Assembly: GCA_964354485.1 (NCBI GenBank)
Contig: CAYGZY010000004.1
Coordinates: 1 to 11,886 of the forward strand
DNA from: CAYGXH01 sp964354485
GTDB lineage: Bacteria > Bacteroidota > Ignavibacteria > UBA10030 > SZUA-254
Reading direction: 5' to 3'
Length of the DNA stretch: 11,886 nt
Below the pieces are notes generated by a model. That model was not told the origin of the DNA, did not search any database, and saw only the letters and a program-made list of their open reading frames with translations. A program made the position numbers and the translations under genes. Positions 6,741-11,886 of the stretch are shown in pieces (the stretch's first letter is position 1; each line of letters starts with the position of its first letter).

Positions 6741-6743
6741 AGA

Positions 6744-7400
6744 ATGATCAGAACTTTCCGTAGATATATACCCATCATCGTGGCACTGACAATCTCAGCG
6801 GCTGTATCTCACGCTTTTCCTGCGGGTGAGGATGGAAATAAACGCTCTGAAGAGACAAATCTGCTGATTATTCAAAAAATTCTCGGGAATCTGGCCGAAC
6901 AAATTCTTAGCGAAGCATCTATATCACCAGACGCGATGATCGGATTGCGGGTTCGTCAGTCTGCAGAATCTTGGGTAACTGAGCATGTGCTGTCGGAGCG
7001 TATTGCCGCGCATGGTTACAAGGTAAAGTACGCGGGTGATTCTGAAAGTGTTGCGCCATTTATTTTTACAGTAGGCGATGCGGGTGCCAAGGTAAATTAT
7101 TCAAATCCGCACCGGCTCGGATTATTCGGTCGGAGGTGCGCAGACCGATCGATCGTTGTTCATATTCAGGCACAGATATACAACTCGCAGACGGGGAGTA
7201 TACTCTCCGGCAAACTGCTTACGGGGGAGCATCGGGATACTGTGTCTGTCGACGATATTCCTCTTCTCGAAAATGCAAACGTGCCCATGACAAAAGCCGA
7301 TCTGCCTGATGAGTCATTCATCGACAGATATATCGAACCGTTTGTCATTGTTGGTACTGTAGGCGTCGCTGTTTTTCTTTTCTTTCACATACGTTCATGA
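6744..7400 (+). CDS. Exported protein of unknown function with C-terminal membrane segment
   Basis: I do not recognise this 218-residue protein. It starts MIRTFRRYIP followed by a hydrophobic stretch and SHAFPA, reading as a signal peptide cut near residue 24, or otherwise as an N-terminal anchor. The exported part is mixed alpha/beta: a helix at about 38-57, a GLRV strand, a long helix with ESWVTEHVLSERIAAHGYKV (split around 75-94), then strands FIFTVGD and SIVVHIQAQIYNSQTGSIL. It ends with a single hydrophobic helix (about 198-215) and only HIRS after it. The strand-helix alternation and the 'YNSQTG' turn loosely recall the FlgO/CsgG/TolB-N type of periplasmic domain, but this is only an impression. 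It lies 28 bases after htpX and 7 before bamD, so an envelope role is likely. The frame extends back to an ATG at 6666 inside htpX, which is rejected because it would bury the signal peptide. Confidence 0.82.
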   Translation: MIRTFRRYIPIIVALTISAAVSHAFPAGEDGNKRSEETNLLIIQKILGNLAEQILSEASISPDAMIGLRVRQSAESWVTEHVLSERIAAHGYKVKYAGDSESVAPFIFTVGDAGAKVNYSNPHRLGLFGRRCADRSIVVHIQAQIYNSQTGSILSGKLLTGEHRDTVSVDDIPLLENANVPMTKADLPDESFIDRYIEPFVIVGTVGVAVFLFFHIRS

Positions 7401-7407
7401 GTAGTAA

Positions 7408-8172
7408 ATGACAAACCGGATTATATTTGTACTTTGTACGTTGTACTTTGTTATCCTTCAGGGGTGCGGCTCCTCAGGTGTGACGAAGATGATGTCGGCT
7501 GAAGAGCGCCTGGAAATCGCCCAGCGTGAATTCGACGACGAAGATTATCTGGAAGCTATTCCCGAATTCGAAGCGATTAAACTCCAGTTCCCCGGGAGCA
7601 GCGTCGCAGACGATGCGCAATTCTATCTCGGCGAATGCCGGTTCAACATGGAGGAATTTCTCCTCGCTGCGCTCGAGTACCAGGAACTCGTCCGCACCAT
7701 GCCTGCAAGTCCGCTCCTTCCCACGGCACAATATAAAATCGGTCTCTCATACTACAACCTTTCTCCAAAATCTTCACTCGATCAGCGGTACACCCAGCGT
7801 GCCATCGATGAGTTTCAGGCATTCATTGAATACTACCCCCAGCATGAGCTTGCTCAGGACGCCGCCCAGAAAATCCGCGATCTCACTGGCAGACTTGCCC
7901 GGAAGATATTCGACACGGCAGAACTGTACATGATCCTTGAGTACTATAAATCCGCGACGTTTTACTTCACTACCGTCATAGAAAAATTTCACGACACCGA
8001 GTATGCCGAACCGGCTCTTCTCGGAAGGGCGAAATCATACATCGAACGAAAGAAGTACGATGATGCTAAGCGAGATGTTGAACGATTTTTAGAGAAGTAT
8101 CCTTCAAGTCAGCGGACTGCCGAAGCACAAACATTAAACCGTGATATTGAGAAACGCCTCAAGCCGAGTTAG
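7408..8172 (+). CDS. bamD: Outer-membrane assembly lipoprotein BamD (YfiO)
   Basis: The 254-residue lipoprotein is the TPR component of the BAM complex that folds beta-barrel proteins into the outer membrane. Residues 1-20 are a lipoprotein signal peptide ending LQGC (17-20), so Cys20 is the acylated residue. Five or so TPR helix pairs follow. They start at AEERLEIAQREFDDEDYLEAIPEFEAI and include SSVADDAQFYLGECRF, PTAQYKIGLSYY, RAIDEFQAFIEYYP, the central KIFDTAELYMILEYYKSATFYF segment, and a final repeat ending KYPSSQRTAEAQ. Order and spacing match BamD, including the LARKIFDTAELYM type of block. The length is near that of E. coli BamD (245). No strong Shine-Dalgarno sequence is visible. It is tightly linked to the upstream exported protein, and no bamA is in the window. 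A generic TPR lipoprotein is the only alternative. Confidence 0.9.
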   Translation: MTNRIIFVLCTLYFVILQGCGSSGVTKMMSAEERLEIAQREFDDEDYLEAIPEFEAIKLQFPGSSVADDAQFYLGECRFNMEEFLLAALEYQELVRTMPASPLLPTAQYKIGLSYYNLSPKSSLDQRYTQRAIDEFQAFIEYYPQHELAQDAAQKIRDLTGRLARKIFDTAELYMILEYYKSATFYFTTVIEKFHDTEYAEPALLGRAKSYIERKKYDDAKRDVERFLEKYPSSQRTAEAQTLNRDIEKRLKPS

Positions 8173-8175
8173 TAA

Positions 8176-8655
8176 ATGCCTATGACCGAAAAACGACGGT
8201 ATGTGAAAGAGTCTCACGTTGAAATGACTCAGCTTGTCCTGCCGAACGATACGAATCAGCTCGGGAATCTCCATGGCGGTCGTTTGATGGAATGGATCGA
8301 TGTTGCGGCGGCGATCGCCGCGCAGCGGCACTCGAACCGCATCTGCGTCACCATTACGGTTGACCAGCTCGTATTCCACGAACCGATACATCTCGGTGAG
8401 GTTGTCACGGTCAGGGCTGTCGTCAACCGTGCGTTCGCCACATCAATGGAAGTCGGAGTGGAAGTTCTGGCAGAAAATCAGCTAACTGGCAAACGAAAGC
8501 TGACTAACACTGCATTTCTCACATTTGTCGCCGTGGATGATGATCGGCCTGTTAAAGTGAAACAAATCATCCCGCAGACTACAGAGGAACGCCGCAAATT
8601 CAAGGATGCTCTCCTGCGCCGGAAACGACGTCTGACTCAGAGAAATTACCGGTAG
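8176..8655 (+). CDS. Acyl-CoA thioesterase, hotdog fold (YciA/BACH type)
   Basis: The 159-residue cytoplasmic enzyme should hydrolyse acyl-CoA to free fatty acid and CoA. The single hotdog domain shows the signature VLPNDTNQLGNLHGGRLMEWID (split around 21-42) with the catalytic Asn24 and Asp42 pair of this family. AAQRHSNRICVTITVDQLVFHEPIHLGE follows, with the family's strand and turn pattern. The C-terminal 25 residues are basic (KDALLRRKRRLTQRNYR) and unconserved. The ATG at 8176 and a second at 8182 are both possible; no Shine-Dalgarno sequence distinguishes them. The start is 3 bases after the bamD stop, so it is probably co-transcribed. The chain-length specificity cannot be read from sequence. 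Confidence 0.92.
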   Translation: MPMTEKRRYVKESHVEMTQLVLPNDTNQLGNLHGGRLMEWIDVAAAIAAQRHSNRICVTITVDQLVFHEPIHLGEVVTVRAVVNRAFATSMEVGVEVLAENQLTGKRKLTNTAFLTFVAVDDDRPVKVKQIIPQTTEERRKFKDALLRRKRRLTQRNYR

Positions 8656-8668
8656 AATTTTTTCACCC

Positions 8669-10876
8669 GTGAAGAACAATCCTCATTTTCGATCCCACTA
8701 TACTCCGGTAAATCTTATCTGCTTCTTGTGCGCGGTAATTCTCTTTACATCTTCAGGCAGGAGTCAGACGAACCCCTTCACGTTCGGATTGGTTAAGGAA
8801 GTGAAGTCGATCATTCATCCCATCGGTCTTCTACACGGCGATTTCAACGGGGATCACGTGGACGACATTGCCGCCTACAGTGCTAAAAAGGTACGCTTTT
8901 ACTACCAACTGGCAGACTCGCTCGGATTTTCAACGCGAACACTATCACCAACCGTCCCGATCAGTATTGGCGCATCGTCAAAAATTAACGGCGACGATCT
9001 GACCGACTTCATCTGCCTCGGCGGAAAACCACTGCGTGTGCAGGTTTATATAATGAAAAAAAGACGTGAACCCTTCCTTATCTGGGATAAAGACGTCACC
9101 GGAGCTTTTGATGAACTTCTCGTGGCAGATGTGAACAGCGATGCAAAAACGGATATCATTTTATATGGCAAAAGGGAACTTGGTATTCTGGTTTTCAGGG
9201 GGAATGGTAACGGAACCTTCCGGCCCCCGCAGGTTCTCTTTGCGGGCGATTCATTCAGCGATTTATTTGTATCAGATGTAAATAATGACGGTGTGAACGA
9301 TATCATTGGAGTTCAGTGGATAGAAAATACCGTCGCATTGTTCACAGGGTACGGCAATTCCACGTTCAGCGAACCGGCTCAGATTCCGCTCAGGAGCGAA
9401 CCGGGATTCATCAGGTGCGGATACGTGAACGGGGATGACAATATAGATTTTCTGGTATACTTCCCGAATGAGAATGAATGCTTGACATACCTGGGCGATG
9501 GTTTGGGTAATTTTACGGAACATCAGATTCTCCGGATATCGCGCGCACTTTCTGATGCGGCAATTTCGGATATAAACAGCGACCGGCTGAACGATGTACT
9601 TCTTCTCAGTGCGGATGGGACGCTGGATGTACACTTGCAAAGCGAAAATGGTTTCCTTACCGATATTACGCCTTTCCTTACCACGAGGCATCCTGCAGAT
9701 ATGGAACTCTTTGCTCACTCGCGTACGCAGTTAAAAAACGCTGCAATTCTGGATAGCGCAAACGCTCTGATAAAGATTATGTACAGCGCCTACATCGATC
9801 GTGTAAAGAGTGAAAGCAGGGAATACGGACTCGGATCATCACCGTCGGAAGTGCGGGCTTTTGACCTGAACAACGACGGTTGGAACGATATTATCGCATC
9901 GAACCCGGGATCGAGAACATTTTCAATCTTTATAAATGATAAAACGGGACATTACCGCGGTCAGTGGGCAATTCCCGGGGCGTTTGTTCCTGCATCATTT
10001 TATCCTGCCGGCAATCACACGGTGCCCGGGATAATCTTTTCCACGGAGGCAGGAAGTTCCTCTCTCCATGTTATCGAGCTGGATCAGTCGCACTACACTT
10101 TTAATCAATCAAAAATAATCACACAGGATATTCCGGATATAATTGACGTATCAGTAAAGTCTGCACGGTATGAAACGTCAGTTCTCTCCTTGGGGCACGA
10201 TCCTGAAAATGATCAAATCCATCTGGCTGAAATCAAATGGCGGAATGGAGGTCGATCAGCAGAGACTATTATAAACCTCAATCTTCCGGGAAAGCTTCTT
10301 GGCGTATCGAGTATTTCAGATGGCAGAAACGATCGCCGTAACATTTGGTGTACAACTTATGATGATGACAGTGAACATCTTTATTACGTTGTTGCCGATT
10401 CCGCATGGAATGTTATTGAGAAACGACTTCATAATACTTACCAGACAGAGGCACCTGCACCGACATTGATGTGGAACAGCGATCTCAACAATGACGGTCG
10501 TTCGGATTGTATTATTTTCAGGGAAGACAGCGTAAACGGTTTATTCATTTATCTCGGGAGCGATAACGAATCCCCTGAATCATCAGCCATTCACGTCATT
10601 AAAGATGTAGATGTAGGATCCTCCCGGGATTTGAAGGTAACCGATATCGACAAAAACGGCAACCGTGATATTGTCATTAATAATCGCATACGCAGATCCC
10701 TCGATGCGTATTTGGGCAACGGGAGCGGTCGGTTTTCCACGCCTGTGAACCTTGCCGGTACCGCACGATGGGGTGGATTTGACATCAGCGATGTCGATAA
10801 TGACGGCTATCCGGAAGTAATCATGACCGACAGTCTGAAATGCACATTGAACATATTTTCACTCCGTGATCGGTAG
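8669..10876 (+). CDS. Secreted FG-GAP/VCBS repeat beta-propeller protein
   Basis: A 735-residue exported protein. The start is GTG at 8669: no in-frame ATG, GTG or TTG lies between the preceding gene's stop and this codon, and starting later would lose the signal peptide (hydrophobic 14-29, then SGRSQT). Ten calcium-loop-like motifs are readable, at residues 58, 105, 154, 203, 252, 301, 399, 605, 659 and 708, for example DVNNDGVND (203-211) and DLNNDGWND (399-407). In the second and fifth, Lys105 and Tyr252 replace the first Asp. Four degenerate copies lacking the acidic residues fall near 351, 446, 496 and 550, giving fourteen units of 47-55 residues. The chain ends nine residues after the last repeat's final strand, with no sorting domain. 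Such proteins are typically surface or periplasmic Ca-binding adhesion or interaction modules; the actual ligand is unknown. No T9SS C-terminal domain is visible. Confidence 0.9.
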   Translation: MKNNPHFRSHYTPVNLICFLCAVILFTSSGRSQTNPFTFGLVKEVKSIIHPIGLLHGDFNGDHVDDIAAYSAKKVRFYYQLADSLGFSTRTLSPTVPISIGASSKINGDDLTDFICLGGKPLRVQVYIMKKRREPFLIWDKDVTGAFDELLVADVNSDAKTDIILYGKRELGILVFRGNGNGTFRPPQVLFAGDSFSDLFVSDVNNDGVNDIIGVQWIENTVALFTGYGNSTFSEPAQIPLRSEPGFIRCGYVNGDDNIDFLVYFPNENECLTYLGDGLGNFTEHQILRISRALSDAAISDINSDRLNDVLLLSADGTLDVHLQSENGFLTDITPFLTTRHPADMELFAHSRTQLKNAAILDSANALIKIMYSAYIDRVKSESREYGLGSSPSEVRAFDLNNDGWNDIIASNPGSRTFSIFINDKTGHYRGQWAIPGAFVPASFYPAGNHTVPGIIFSTEAGSSSLHVIELDQSHYTFNQSKIITQDIPDIIDVSVKSARYETSVLSLGHDPENDQIHLAEIKWRNGGRSAETIINLNLPGKLLGVSSISDGRNDRRNIWCTTYDDDSEHLYYVVADSAWNVIEKRLHNTYQTEAPAPTLMWNSDLNNDGRSDCIIFREDSVNGLFIYLGSDNESPESSAIHVIKDVDVGSSRDLKVTDIDKNGNRDIVINNRIRRSLDAYLGNGSGRFSTPVNLAGTARWGGFDISDVDNDGYPEVIMTDSLKCTLNIFSLRDR

Positions 10877-10883
10877 AAGATTA

Positions 10884-11886
10884 ATGAACCGAAAAACACA
10901 TTTCATAATGTCCGCCGTAACGGTCTTTTTGATGATGGTTTTGAATGCACGATCCCAGGATATCGCCATTCAATCCGTATGGGAACATAATCGGAGTGAA
11001 GCGATACGGATACTTGCTCAGTATGCGGAAGAAAATAGTATTGCGGGAATCATCCGTGACGATCATAAGTGCGGTTTCTGGATTTCGGTGCAGATGGCTG
11101 AACAATGGAATAATTTTTCACAGGAACAGAAAGAGCGGCTTAGAGATCTTCAGGCAATCAGATCAGCTCAGAAGGATACAATCATAGGGAGCTTCAGGAT
11201 TCTCTACGATACCACAGGAATAAATGAACCCGCTCTTTTGGACGAAAATCTCGAGAGAATCCCCAATACTGCGCGCGCGTATGTTGATTCGGTAGGAAAG
11301 TATCTCAATGACGCATGGACCTTCATGATCGACACTCTCGGATATGAGCATCCGCCGTTTCAATATGGGAATTCACAGTACGTTATTTCGATTGAGGAGC
11401 TTGGGAGTACTCTGTACGGCGAAACTACTTTTGACCTCGACGCTGATCGGATAGGGAATTATAATCCGCCGAGGTTTACATCTTTCATCAGAATTGACAA
11501 TGACTATTTCGGATTTGTGCAGAGTTCCGGCTTAGCAGGATTAAAGGTGACCCTCGCTCACGAGCTGCACCATGCCATACAGATAGGCAGTTACGGAATA
11601 CGGGGTTCCGATATGTTTTTTTACGAAATCACATCCACGTGGATGGAGGATGTGATTTTCAACGATATAAACGATTATTACCAGTATCTTTCTAACAGTC
11701 CGTTCCGCCGATCCCACTTTGCTTATCCGGATGCAGGTTTTGTCCGTGCTGACGGAAGCATCGAATACAGCCGTGCTATCTGGGGAAAGTTCGTTGAAAA
11801 AAAGTACGACCGTAATGTCATGTTATCGGCATGGAACAACCTGAGGTCTGAAAATGCGCTCACAGCTCTCGATCATTCTCTCCTCG
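10884..11886 (+). CDS. Secreted zinc metallopeptidase, MXAN_6640-like (3' truncated)
   Basis: An open frame of 334 codons runs off the window end. It begins MNRKTHFIMSAVTVFLMM, a signal peptide ending near NARSQD. After about 60 helical residues comes a domain including AWTFMIDTLGYEHPPFQYG and a second half carrying LAHELHHAIQIG. His226, Glu227 and His230 make an HExxH zinc site, and FFYEITSTWMED places Glu248, 18 residues after His230, as a likely third ligand (gluzincin-like). This combination, with the tryptophan after the Glu, resembles the MXAN_6640 putative metalloprotease family, many of which carry a C-terminal secretion domain; that part lies outside the window. The start is 7 bases after the FG-GAP gene stop, so they are probably one transcript. 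The catalytic class is firm; the family name is less certain. The true length is unknown. Confidence 0.85.
   Translation, partial: MNRKTHFIMSAVTVFLMMVLNARSQDIAIQSVWEHNRSEAIRILAQYAEENSIAGIIRDDHKCGFWISVQMAEQWNNFSQEQKERLRDLQAIRSAQKDTIIGSFRILYDTTGINEPALLDENLERIPNTARAYVDSVGKYLNDAWTFMIDTLGYEHPPFQYGNSQYVISIEELGSTLYGETTFDLDADRIGNYNPPRFTSFIRIDNDYFGFVQSSGLAGLKVTLAHELHHAIQIGSYGIRGSDMFFYEITSTWMEDVIFNDINDYYQYLSNSPFRRSHFAYPDAGFVRADGSIEYSRAIWGKFVEKKYDRNVMLSAWNNLRSENALTALDHSLL

Noticed and set aside
6666..6743. Extension of the exported protein to the ATG at 6666.
   Set aside because: The extension lies inside the end of htpX, has no conserved content, and would place the signal peptide internally. GGAGG precedes the ATG at 6744.
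7427..7451. Direct repeat TTGTACTTTGT at 7427-7437 and 7441-7451, inside the bamD signal peptide.
   Set aside because: It is an 11-base repeat offset by 14 bases within a region encoding hydrophobic and aromatic residues. The frame is intact and lipobox spacing is normal, so chance or codon bias is a sufficient explanation.

Overview
The window is a single co-directional run on the + strand: thirteen complete protein genes flanked by a 5'-truncated glnS and a 3'-truncated metalloprotease gene. I see no RNA gene, CRISPR array, insertion sequence or phage gene. The longest gap between genes is about 130 bases. The gene set (bacterial GlnRS, folB-folK followed by a deoxynucleoside kinase, a small DUF4834-like membrane protein, a BamD lipoprotein, and secreted FG-GAP and MXAN_6640-like metalloprotease genes) suggests a Gram-negative bacterium of the FCB group, such as Bacteroidota, Ignavibacteriota/Chlorobiota or a related candidate phylum. 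This placement is inferred from gene content and protein style, not from a search.

Layout. Bases 2-979 encode the C-terminal part of glutaminyl-tRNA synthetase. A good sigma70-like promoter (TTGACT-N17-TATATT) lies just before folB. It starts a tight group: folB, folK, deoxynucleoside kinase, a small membrane protein, and a GT9 (heptosyltransferase-type) glycosyltransferase, followed by nadA. Next come two small genes with wider spacing, an FmdB-type zinc-ribbon protein with a TTG start and a DUF302 protein. From 5864 the theme is the cell envelope: the membrane protease HtpX, an unrecognised exported protein with a C-terminal membrane segment, the lipoprotein BamD, and then a hotdog acyl-CoA thioesterase. 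The last two genes encode secreted proteins: a 735-residue FG-GAP/VCBS protein and a secreted HExxH metallopeptidase that runs off the window.

How the genes fit together. The first half mainly makes cofactors and precursors: pterin for folate, deoxynucleotides by salvage, quinolinate for NAD, and probably lipopolysaccharide sugar transfer. The second half concerns membrane-protein quality control, outer-membrane protein assembly and secretion. Most of this is ordinary housekeeping. The points most worth a second look are the FG-GAP protein, which reads as fourteen blades (two seven-bladed propellers) with calcium loops lost from one contiguous stretch; its tight pairing with the secreted metallopeptidase; the unrecognised htpX-bamD spacer gene; and the short-leader promoter with an overlapping inverted repeat before folB.
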